Below the pieces are notes generated by a model. The model was not told the DNA's origin. It did no database searches and saw only the letters and a list, made by a program, of their open reading frames with translations. Both the position numbers and the translations under genes were made by a program. A DNA stretch of 7,107 bases from Actinomycetota bacterium (lineage in GTDB: Bacteria; Actinomycetota; Actinomycetes; Actinomycetales; Microbacteriaceae): contig JAHIOK010000307.1 of NCBI GenBank assembly GCA_018895315.1, positions 1-7,107 of the forward strand, given 5' to 3'. Of this stretch, positions 1 through 5,191 are shown piece by piece. Within the stretch, counting starts at the first letter, position 1. Each line of letters starts with the position of its first letter.

Positions 1-12
1 CTCAACTCAATT

Positions 13-34
13 CGTGCAACCATTTGGTTGTACG
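13..34. repeat. Palindrome, possible operator or hairpin
   Basis: Arms CGTGCAACC (13-21) and GGTTGTACG (26-34) are inverted copies around an ATTT centre. Eight of nine pairs are Watson-Crick and one is a G-T wobble. The AT-containing centre and local low GC stand out from the surrounding DNA. This would suit the operator of a dimeric helix-turn-helix repressor controlling a gene to the left. It could equally be an RNA hairpin ending an upstream transcript, but no T-run follows it. The structure is seen directly; the role is inference. Confidence 0.5.
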
Positions 35-48
35 TTAGCGCAGGGTCG

Positions 49-91
49 CCCCCCGCACAACCCCGCGCCCCCTTCCCCGTCCCTCACCCCC
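49..91 (-). other. G-quadruplex motif (minus strand)
   Basis: The plus strand has six C-runs of 6, 4, 5, 4, 3 and 5 bases (49-54, 61-64, 68-72, 75-78, 81-83, 87-91), separated by 6, 3, 2, 2 and 3 bases. On the minus strand this fits the usual rule for a G-quadruplex: four or more runs of at least three G with loops of 1-7 bases. The same bases on the plus strand could form an i-motif. A weaker cluster of C-runs at 191-216 has one nine-base loop. Whether either folds in the cell is unknown. Confidence 0.6.
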
Positions 92-113
92 GAGAGCACG
101 GGTTGGCATCCAC

Positions 114-178
114 CGCACGACCTAGCGACGCGGCAAACCCGCGCACTCGGCGACAACCCGTACACTCGGCAGCCCGCG
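114..178 (+). repeat. 65-bp direct repeat, copy A
   Basis: Matches copy B (246-310) at 56 of 65 positions without gaps, by hand alignment. It contains two similar 10-mers, GCGCACTCGG at 141 and GTACACTCGG at 160, in a 19-base tandem arrangement. The CGCGG/CCGCG pair at 129-143 can form a small stem around a five-base loop. It is likely a dispersed intergenic repeat rather than coding sequence. It is more degenerate in dyad symmetry than copy B. Confidence 0.7.
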
Positions 179-245
179 AGGACTCCTGTGCCCCGCCCCT
201 ACTCCGCACCCCGCCCTGGGCCCGAGTGCACCACCTCGCGCCGAA

Positions 246-310
246 CGCACGACGTAGCGACGCGGCGAAGCCGCGCACTCGGCGGTAAGCCGTGCACTCG
301 GCGCCCCGCG
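246..310 (+). repeat. 65-bp direct repeat, copy B
   Basis: Second copy, offset exactly 132 bases from copy A. It contains GCGCACTCGG at 273 and GTGCACTCGG at 292, again 19 bases apart. Stem potential is stronger than in copy A: a perfect six-base-pair stem around GAA at 261-275, and CGGC/GCCG at 280-292. The 10-mer at 292-301 is also perfectly inverted at 222-231 (CCGAGTGCAC), so most of copy B sits inside a 10-bp inverted repeat. The copy ends about 40 bases before the purL -10 element. Confidence 0.7.
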
Positions 311-349
311 CCACGAGCACCGCACGGCGGCACGGCGACCTGGCACAAC

Positions 350-355
350 TAGACT
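350..355 (+). promoter_or_regulatory. purL promoter -10 element
   Basis: TAGACT fits the actinobacterial housekeeping -10 pattern TANNNT. Transcription would begin near 362, leaving a leader of about 37 bases before the GTG start. No good TTGACA-like -35 box is visible at 16-18 bases upstream, which is common for actinobacterial promoters. The leader is too short for a purine riboswitch. Confidence 0.5.
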
Positions 356-385
356 GGGAGAGCCGTTCGGCATCCCCGCGATCTT

Positions 386-389
386 GGAG
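386..389 (+). promoter_or_regulatory. purL ribosome binding site
   Basis: GGAG lies nine bases before the GTG at 399. This decides the start: the in-frame TTG at 384 overlaps the Shine-Dalgarno sequence and has no site of its own. Confidence 0.65.
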
Positions 390-398
390 CTCAGCCGC

Positions 399-2747
399 GT
401 GACTACCCTCTCTGCATCCGCCGCCCCGCGCCCCGCCGCCGACACCGTCGCGAACGCCGAGGCAACGCCCGAGCGTGAGCAACCGTACGCGGCCCTCGGG
501 CTGAAGCCCGACGAGTACGCGCAGATCCGCGACCTCCTCGGTCGGCGCCCCACCAGCGGAGAGCTGGCGATGTACTCCGTCATGTGGAGCGAGCACTGCT
601 CCTACAAGTCGAGCAAGATCTACCTCCGTCGCTTCGGTGAGAAGATGACCGACGAGATGCGGGAGCGCCTCATGGTCGGTATCGGCCAGAACGCGGGCGT
701 CGTCGACATCGGCGAGGGCTGGGCGGTCACCTTCAAGGTCGAGTCGCACAACCACCCCAGCTACATCGAGCCCTTCCAGGGAGCAGCTACCGGCGTCGGC
801 GGCATCGTCCGCGACATCATCTCGATGGGCGCACGCCCGGTCGCGATCATGGACCAGCTGCGCTTCGGAGCCATCGACCACCCCGACACCGCTCGTGTCG
901 TGCACGGCGTCGTCAGCGGCATCTCGTTCTACGGCAACTGCCTGGGCCTGCCGAACATCGGCGGTGAGACGGTGTTCGATGCCGTCTACCAGGGCAATCC
1001 GCTGGTCAACGCCCTCGCGGTGGGCGTGATGCGTCACGAAGACATCAAGCTCGCGAACGCCTCGGGCGCGGGCAACCAGGTCGTGCTGTTCGGCGCGCGC
1101 ACCGGCGGCGACGGCATCGGCGGGGCATCCATCCTCGCCTCCGACACCTTCGCCGACGGCGGACCCACCAAGCGCCCTGCGGTGCAGGTCGGCGACCCGT
1201 TCGCCGAGAAGGTGCTCATCGAATGCTGCCTCGAGCTGTACCAGGGCGACCTGGTCGAGGCCATCCAAGACCTCGGCGCCGCCGGCATCTCGTGCGCCAC
1301 GAGCGAGCTCGCCGCCAACGGCGGGTCGGGCATGCGGGTCGACCTCGAGAACGTCCTGCTGCGCGATCCCACGCTCACCCCCGAAGAGATCCTGATGAGC
1401 GAGTCTCAGGAGCGCATGATGGCGATCGTCGCGCCCGAAAAGCTCGAGGCCTTCCTCGAGGTGGTCGGCAAGTGGGATGTCGAGACCAGCGTGCTGGGCG
1501 AGGTCACCGGTGACGGACGCCTGCAGATCTTCTGGCACGGCGAGGAGATCGTCAACGTCGATCCGTCCACCGTGGCCGTCGACGGCCCGGTCTACGAGCG
1601 TCCCGTGGCTTACCCGACGTGGATCGACGCGCTGCGCGATGACTCCGCAGCCGCTCTGCCCCGCCCCGACGACGCCGAGACCTTGCGCGAGCAGTTCACC
1701 CAGCTGATCTCGAGCCCCAACCTCGCCGACACCTCGTGGATCACGAACCAGTACGACTACTACGTGCTCGGCAACACGGCGCTGTCGTTCCCCGATGACG
1801 CCGGCATGATCCGCGTCGACGAGAATTCCGGCCTCGGCTTCGCGATCGCCACCGACTGCAACGGACGCTTCTGCCAGCTCGACCCCTACCAGGGCGCCAA
1901 ACTGGCCCTCGCCGAGGCGTACCGCAACGTCGCCGTCACGGGTGCGACCCCCGCCGCCGTCACCGACTGCCTCAACTTCGGCAGCCCCGAGAACCCCGAG
2001 GTGATGTGGCAGTTCGGACAAGCCGTCGATGGCTTGGCAGATGGATGCCTCGAACTCGGCATCCCGGTGACCGGCGGCAACGTGAGCTTCTACAATCAGA
2101 CCGGCGATTCACCCATCCACCCGACCCCGGTGGTCGGTGTCATGGGCATCATCGACGACGTCGGCCACCGCATCCCGAGCGGATGGCAGGACGAGGGCGA
2201 GAACCTCTACCTGCTGGGCGTCACCGCCACCGAGCTCAGCGGATCGGCGTGGGCCGCCACTGTGCACGGCCACCTCGGGGGGCGCCCGCCGGCCGTCGAC
2301 CTCGCGAACGAGAAGAAGCTCGCCGAACTCCTGCGCGCGGCATCCCAGCAATCGCTCATCTCGAGCGCGCACGACCTCTCGGAGGGCGGCCTCGCGCAGA
2401 CCCTCGCCGAAGGTGTCATGCGCTTCGGTGTCGGTGCCCGCGTCTGGCTGCGCGAGATCATCGAACGCGACGGAGTGGATGCCGCATCCGCGCTGTTCTC
2501 CGAATCCACCGGTCGTGTGCTGGTGAGCGTGCCGCGCGAGGACGACGTGAAATTCCGCGGACTCTGCGATGGCCGGGGCTACCCCGTGCTGCGCATCGGT
2601 GTGACCGATGCGCCCGGAGAAGGCGACGAGCCCGCGCTCGAGGTGCAGGGCCTGTTCACGCTGACCCTCACGGAGATGCGCGCCCGCTCCACTGGCACAC
2701 TGCCCGCCGCCTTCGGCCCCACAGTGACCGAACTGGCCTCGGCCTAG
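399..2747 (+). CDS. purL: Phosphoribosylformylglycinamidine synthase subunit PurL
   Basis: Synthetase subunit of the fourth step of de novo purine biosynthesis: FGAR, ATP and ammonia from glutamine give FGAM, in the cytosol. At 782 residues it is the small-PurL type, which in the known family works with separate PurQ (glutaminase) and PurS; neither is in this window. Visible motifs are [10 protein letters not shown] at 63-72 with the conserved His66, SHNHPS at 116-121 leading into the glycine-rich nucleotide region, [26 protein letters not shown] at 559-566 in the second half-domain, and AHDLSEGG around 657-664. The two-fold repeated AIRS-like layout is complete. The first 28 or so residues are an Ala/Pro-rich extension before the conserved QPYAALGL. 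The GTG at 399 is chosen because of the GGAG nine bases upstream. The gene appears to have its own promoter and no purine gene beside it. The stop codon TAG forms part of the next gene's apparent promoter. Confidence 0.97.
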   Translation: MTTLSASAAPRPAADTVANAEATPEREQPYAALGLKPDEYAQIRDLLGRRPTSGELAMYSVMWSEHCSYKSSKIYLRRFGEKMTDEMRERLMVGIGQNAGVVDIGEGWAVTFKVESHNHPSYIEPFQGAATGVGGIVRDIISMGARPVAIMDQLRFGAIDHPDTARVVHGVVSGISFYGNCLGLPNIGGETVFDAVYQGNPLVNALAVGVMRHEDIKLANASGAGNQVVLFGARTGGDGIGGASILASDTFADGGPTKRPAVQVGDPFAEKVLIECCLELYQGDLVEAIQDLGAAGISCATSELAANGGSGMRVDLENVLLRDPTLTPEEILMSESQERMMAIVAPEKLEAFLEVVGKWDVETSVLGEVTGDGRLQIFWHGEEIVNVDPSTVAVDGPVYERPVAYPTWIDALRDDSAAALPRPDDAETLREQFTQLISSPNLADTSWITNQYDYYVLGNTALSFPDDAGMIRVDENSGLGFAIATDCNGRFCQLDPYQGAKLALAEAYRNVAVTGATPAAVTDCLNFGSPENPEVMWQFGQAVDGLADGCLELGIPVTGGNVSFYNQTGDSPIHPTPVVGVMGIIDDVGHRIPSGWQDEGENLYLLGVTATELSGSAWAATVHGHLGGRPPAVDLANEKKLAELLRAASQQSLISSAHDLSEGGLAQTLAEGVMRFGVGARVWLREIIERDGVDAASALFSESTGRVLVSVPREDDVKFRGLCDGRGYPVLRIGVTDAPGEGDEPALEVQGLFTLTLTEMRARSTGTLPAAFGPTVTELASA

Positions 2748-2750
2748 ACT
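2745..2750 (+). promoter_or_regulatory. Leaderless -10 element for the microprotein gene
   Basis: TAGACT, identical to the purL -10 hexamer, is followed by exactly six bases and then the ATG at 2757. Transcription would therefore start at or next to the A of the start codon. The first three bases are the purL stop codon. No Shine-Dalgarno sequence of normal strength precedes the ATG, which supports a leaderless message, though read-through from purL is also possible. Confidence 0.5.
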
Positions 2751-2756
2751 GAGACC

Positions 2757-2891
2757 ATGGCAGACGACGGAGAGTACAGCGTCTACAACGAGACGCGGCA
2801 GCGGCGCATCAAGGTGGTCGCGTGGGTCGTGATCGTCTCACTGATCCTGGTCGGCGGGGGCGCGACCGTGATCGCGCTGCTCTTCGGCTGA
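2757..2891 (+). CDS. 44-residue single-pass membrane microprotein
   Basis: Not a named family that I recognise. The protein begins MADDGEYSVYNETRQRRIKV: a polar, acidic N-terminus, then a basic cluster (RQRRIK, residues 14-19), then one hydrophobic segment at about 20-43 ending in LLFG just before the stop. By the positive-inside rule the N-terminus should face the cytosol and the C-terminus should end in or just outside the membrane. There is no lipobox or signal-peptidase site. The ATG is nine bases after the purL stop, with a TAGACT hexamer six bases before it. It is probably a real gene because its composition is protein-like, with acidic head, basic anchor and clean hydrophobic helix, and because the start has promoter geometry. 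Function unknown; a small membrane regulator or subunit is possible. Confidence 0.75.
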   Translation: MADDGEYSVYNETRQRRIKVVAWVVIVSLILVGGGATVIALLFG

Positions 2892-2908
2892 ACTCGACCC
2901 GTTCTCGG

Positions 2909-2926
2909 GCGGGCGTCATGCCCCGC
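2909..2926 (+). terminator. Weak hairpin after the microprotein gene
   Basis: GGGC (2911-2914) and GCCC (2920-2923) pair around GTCAT. A GC/GC pair outside them (2909-2910, 2925-2926) leaves one bulged C. It lies in the 50-base gap before the next gene and overlaps where that gene's upstream promoter region would be. There is no T-run, so terminator function is doubtful. Confidence 0.25.
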
Positions 2927-2929
2927 GGT

Positions 2930-2935
2930 TAGCAT
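2930..2935 (+). promoter_or_regulatory. Leaderless -10 element of the first paralog
   Basis: TAGCAT is followed by six bases (GACAGT) and then the GTG start at 2942. There is no Shine-Dalgarno sequence. The hexamer, spacer and start are nearly the same as those before the second paralog at 3786. No clear -35 box is seen. Confidence 0.55.
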
Positions 2936-2941
2936 GACAGT

Positions 2942-3763
2942 GTGGATCCGCTCTGGGTGATGCTCGCTGAGGTGTGGTGGGTCGCGCCCGCAGCTGCCGG
3001 CGCGGGCACCGTCGGATGGCTCGGCCTGCGTGGACAGCGCACCGCCTCGGCGCGGCGCCTCGAGATCGACGCGACCCGCTACGAGGTGCGCTCCGCCCGG
3101 CACGAGGTGACACGCACCCGCGCCGAGATCGCCGTGGCGCAGGCCGAGGTCGTGCGCGTCCGCGCCGATCGCTCGGCGTTCCGTGCGACCGACGGCGAGG
3201 TCGCCGCGGCGCGGCGGGCACTGCAGCAGGCTCGCAGCGACGCGCGGGCGGCAGCCACGACCGTGCGGGCTCATCGTGCGCGACTGCGGGCAGCGCGGGC
3301 GACGAAACCTCGCATCGGATCGAGTGCGGCGGAGTTCCCCCTCGCGAAACTCGTCGCCTCCCACAACGCCGTGCTCGTGCGATGGATGGACTACGAGACC
3401 GATCCGGCGAAGGCGATCGCCTATCCGCAGATGAGCGACGGGAAGTCTCCGGTCATGGCAGCATTCCTCCGCGACCAGCAGCACGCCCAGTGGCTGCGGC
3501 CCGCGTCGCTCGACGTCCGGATGTCGGCCGCCGAGTTCGCGGCCTACCGCGATGCGGTACGCCGCGTGCAGCGATCGTTCGACGCGGCCGAACATGCTCT
3601 CGTACATCGCGGCGGCTCGCGGCAAGCGCCGGTCGATTCGGGCACGTGGGCGGATGCCGCGCAAGACCTCCTCGCCAACGCACAACGCGCCGTGGCGTGG
3701 TCGACCGAAGCGATGGCCCGGATGACCGACAGGCGCCGCCCGCCGAAGCCTCCCACGGACTGA
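2942..3763 (+). CDS. Hypothetical membrane-anchored coiled-coil protein (paralog 1)
   Basis: I do not recognise this 273-residue protein. It starts MDPLWVMLAEVWWVAPAAAG, with a hydrophobic segment at about 8-29 that could anchor it in the membrane or act as an uncleaved signal. Residues about 38-122 are a long Arg/Ala/Glu-rich helix with regularly spaced hydrophobic residues, likely a coiled coil. Residues 137-217 form the module shared with the next gene, including HNAV, RWMDYE, MSDG, AAFLR and LRPAS; 40 of 81 positions are identical there by hand alignment. The C-terminus (218-273) is basic and probably partly disordered, ending in a Pro/Lys-rich tail. The GTG start is supported by the TAGCAT hexamer six bases upstream and by N-terminal similarity to the paralog. 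An ATG at 2934 is out of frame. The 34-base gap to the next gene would allow co-transcription, although that gene has its own promoter-like site. Function unknown. Confidence 0.85.
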   Translation: MDPLWVMLAEVWWVAPAAAGAGTVGWLGLRGQRTASARRLEIDATRYEVRSARHEVTRTRAEIAVAQAEVVRVRADRSAFRATDGEVAAARRALQQARSDARAAATTVRAHRARLRAARATKPRIGSSAAEFPLAKLVASHNAVLVRWMDYETDPAKAIAYPQMSDGKSPVMAAFLRDQQHAQWLRPASLDVRMSAAEFAAYRDAVRRVQRSFDAAEHALVHRGGSRQAPVDSGTWADAAQDLLANAQRAVAWSTEAMARMTDRRRPPKPPTD

Positions 3764-3785
3764 CTCTCGTCCGCACACCGCGGCG

Positions 3786-3791
3786 TACCAT
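3786..3791 (+). promoter_or_regulatory. Leaderless -10 element of the second paralog
   Basis: TACCAT is followed by six bases (GACAGA) and then the GTG start at 3798. No Shine-Dalgarno sequence is present. Over the 15 bases from the hexamer to the start codon it differs from the first paralog's cassette at only two positions, which suggests the promoter and start were duplicated with the gene. Confidence 0.55.
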
Positions 3792-3797
3792 GACAGA

Positions 3798-4700
3798 GTG
3801 CAACCCATGTGGGAGTTCCTCGGGCAATACTGGTGGATGGCCTTCCCCCTCCTGGGAGTGGCCGGCGCCTTCGGGCGACGGTGGGAGCTCAGTGCGCGGA
3901 GCCGACACCAGCGCCGGCTCGAGATGATCCACGCCAAGGCCGAGTTGAAGGCGGCGGCAGCCGGTGGCGGCCGCACACCCGACTCGCTCGCCGAGCGGGT
4001 GACCGGGGCCGTCGCATCCGGAATGGGGGCTGCCACCGCAGACAGTCGCCAGCTCGAGCGACTCTTCGCCGCACACGACGCCGTCACCGCGCGCTGGCTC
4101 GAATACGAGTTGGATGTCGCGAAGACCATCGCCTTCCCCGCCATGAGCGACGGCCGCCAGCCCCTCACCGCGGCGTTCCTCCGAGCGAAGCGTGTGGCCG
4201 ACGGGCTGCGTCCCGCCTCAGCCAAAGCGCGCATCACGCGTGAGCAGCTCACCGAATACCGCAATGCCGTCACCGACTACGAAGTGGCGTTCGACGTCGC
4301 CGAGCGCGACGCCCGGCGGCTGAAGGACTCGTCGTTCACCGCCGTGGAGCGCAAACGCCTCGACACCGCGAAGCAGCTGCTCAGCGTCGCGATCGACCAG
4401 GCCGCCACCCCGGCCGAGCGCCAACTCGCCTACCGCCGCGTCCGCGAAGAGCTCGACGGCCTGCTCTCCCTCTCGGACGGCGCCATCGATGTGCTCGAAC
4501 TCAAGGTCGCCCTTGAGATCACGGACGGCGAGCATCCGCCGACTCCCGAGGCCGCGGCATCCGGCTCCGCTGGCATTCCCGCCGCAGGGCCATCGGTGAC
4601 GCCCCCGGCGGCCGCACCGGCAGCTGAGTCCTGGCCTGTTCCGACGCGAAATTCCTCCACCGCCCCGGGTCGCGTCGTCCACCCGAAGCCGCGCCCGTAA
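3798..4700 (+). CDS. Hypothetical membrane-associated protein (paralog 2)
   Basis: This 300-residue protein is of unknown function and is the tandem paralog of the preceding gene. It starts MQPMWEFLGQYWWMAFPLLG. Pro3, Trp5, Leu8, Trp12-Trp13, Ala15 and Gly20 match paralog 1, and a hydrophobic segment spans about 11-26. It lacks most of the long coiled coil: only about 60 residues lie between the anchor and the shared module, against about 105 in paralog 1. The module at 89-169 carries HDAV, RWLEYE, AKTIAFP, MSDG, AAFLR and LRPAS. Residues about 170-245 are charged and helical. From about 246 the chain becomes Pro/Ala/Ser-rich and looks disordered, ending HPKPRP. The anchor followed by charged helices suggests a cytosolic domain tethered to the membrane; this is inference. 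The GTG start is chosen from the TACCAT hexamer and from N-terminal agreement with paralog 1. It converges with the chorismate mutase gene across 97 bases. Confidence 0.87.
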   Translation: MQPMWEFLGQYWWMAFPLLGVAGAFGRRWELSARSRHQRRLEMIHAKAELKAAAAGGGRTPDSLAERVTGAVASGMGAATADSRQLERLFAAHDAVTARWLEYELDVAKTIAFPAMSDGRQPLTAAFLRAKRVADGLRPASAKARITREQLTEYRNAVTDYEVAFDVAERDARRLKDSSFTAVERKRLDTAKQLLSVAIDQAATPAERQLAYRRVREELDGLLSLSDGAIDVLELKVALEITDGEHPPTPEAAASGSAGIPAAGPSVTPPAAAPAAESWPVPTRNSSTAPGRVVHPKPRP

Positions 4701-4722
4701 CGCCACACGCACCACCGACGAC

Positions 4723-4747
4723 AACCGGGTGTGCACGAGCACCGGTT
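4723..4747. terminator. Hairpin between convergent genes
   Basis: AACCGG (4723-4728) pairs with CCGGTT (4742-4747). Inside it TG/CA also pair, with one bulged G, around an eight-base loop. It lies between the stops of the second paralog and the chorismate mutase gene, so it could serve either strand. No T-run is present on either side, so intrinsic termination is uncertain. Confidence 0.35.
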
Positions 4748-4797
4748 CACCCAGGACGCCGACCCGCCAGCCGATGCCCACGTGCGACGCGGTCGAC

Positions 4798-5097
4798 TCA
4801 GCGCGCGTCCGCTGCCGCGGTGTGGTGCTGGATGACCTCGGCGACGACGAAATTGAACCACTTCTCGGCGAAGGCAGGGTCGAGGTCTGCCTCCTCGGCG
4901 AGGCGACGAAGGCGGGCCGTCTGCTGCTCTTCGCGCGTCGGGTCGGAGGCGGGCATCCCATGCTCCGCCTTCAGGACACCCACCTGCTTCGTGCATTTGA
5001 AGCGTTCGGCCAGCAAGAAGATCAAGGCGGCATCGACGTTGTCGATGCTGCTGCGCAGGCGCTGCAGCGTGCGGCTGGGGTCTTCGGCGTCGGTCAT
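4798..5097 (-). CDS. Chorismate mutase, AroQ class, monofunctional
   Basis: Converts chorismate to prephenate, the branch point to phenylalanine and tyrosine, in the cytosol. The 99 residues fit a stand-alone all-helical AroQ domain. Aligned by eye to the E. coli P-protein mutase domain, the active-site residues are present: Arg15 (for R11), Arg32 (R28), Lys43 (K39), Asp52 (D48), Arg55 (R51), Glu56 (E52), and Gln90 near the end (Q88). The first helix carries LRSSIDNVDAALIFLLAERF. There is no signal peptide, so it is not the secreted type, and no fused prephenate dehydratase or DAHP synthase domain. A strong AGGAGG lies five bases before the ATG. The gene is transcribed divergently from the AI-2E family gene with 94 bases between the starts, and no other aromatic amino-acid gene is in the window. 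Symbols differ between databases (aroQ, pheA), so none is given. Confidence 0.93.
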   Translation of the reverse strand: MTDAEDPSRTLQRLRSSIDNVDAALIFLLAERFKCTKQVGVLKAEHGMPASDPTREEQQTARLRRLAEEADLDPAFAEKWFNFVVAEVIQHHTAAADAR

Positions 5098-5102
5098 GGT
5101 GT

Positions 5103-5108
5103 CCTCCT
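5103..5108 (-). promoter_or_regulatory. Chorismate mutase ribosome binding site
   Basis: AGGAGG on the minus strand, five bases before the ATG at 5097. It is the strongest Shine-Dalgarno sequence in the window and contrasts with the plus-strand genes, most of which have none. Confidence 0.75.
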
Positions 5109-5121
5109 CATGGCGTACCCG

Positions 5122-5127
5122 ACGATA
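5122..5127 (-). promoter_or_regulatory. Possible chorismate mutase -10 element
   Basis: TATCGT on the minus strand fits TANNNT. It would give a leader of about 18 bases containing the AGGAGG. No -35 box is evident. It lies about 53 bases from the divergent AI-2E -10 element, so the two promoters share a short intergenic region. Confidence 0.35.
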
Positions 5128-5179
5128 CCGCCCGACGACCGCGAGCGCCGAAGCGCCACGATCGGCGAGATGCGAGCCC

Positions 5180-5185
5180 TAGAGT
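5180..5185 (+). promoter_or_regulatory. Leaderless -10 element of the AI-2E family gene
   Basis: TAGAGT is followed by six bases (GAGTCC) and then the ATG at 5192. No Shine-Dalgarno sequence precedes the start. This is the fourth case in the window with exactly this spacing. Confidence 0.55.
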
Positions 5186-5191
5186 GAGTCC

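Larger units (their letters stand above)
1..349. other. Non-coding region upstream of purL
   Basis: No convincing gene is present in the first roughly 350 bases. Open frames crossing it on both strands are repeat-derived, low-complexity and rich in Arg, Pro and Ala, as expected of GC-rich non-coding DNA. The stretch holds, in order: a palindrome near the left edge, a run of C-tracts, and two copies of a 65-bp repeat separated by a C-rich spacer. It ends at the purL promoter. The upstream neighbour lies outside the window, so I cannot tell whether the left part is a promoter or a 3' region for that gene. Confidence 0.75.

Noticed and set aside
114..310. CRISPR-like array
   Set aside because: Only two long, diverged copies with a 67-base gap, no further repeat-spacer units and no cas genes.
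14..352. 112-codon plus-strand open frame in the upstream region
   Set aside because: It starts inside the palindrome and is built from the C-tracts and the two 65-bp repeats. The repeated peptide reflects the DNA repeat, not a protein.
384..398. TTG at 384 as the purL start
   Set aside because: It overlaps the GGAG that serves the GTG at 399 and has no ribosome binding site of its own.
356..398. Purine riboswitch in the purL leader
   Set aside because: The predicted leader is only about 37 bases and shows no three-way junction or conserved purine-aptamer loop sequence.
84..2021. 645-codon minus-strand open frame opposite purL
   Set aside because: It is antisense to an unmistakable purL. 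Its Asp/Val/Gly/Arg-rich translation is typical of shadow frames in GC-rich DNA, and its C-terminal end runs into the intergenic repeats.
2006..2752. Arg-rich 248-codon plus-strand frame overlapping the end of purL
   Set aside because: Out-of-frame shadow of purL with very high Arg content and no motif.
2934..2960. Short frame from the ATG at 2934 as an upstream peptide or alternative start for paralog 1
   Set aside because: It is out of frame and ends after eight codons. The ATG is made by the last bases of the -10 hexamer and would lie upstream of the predicted transcript start.
2783..4273. 496-codon minus-strand open frame opposite the microprotein and paralog genes
   Set aside because: No recognisable motifs, composition of a shadow frame, and it is opposed by two plus-strand genes with mutual homology and matching promoter geometry.
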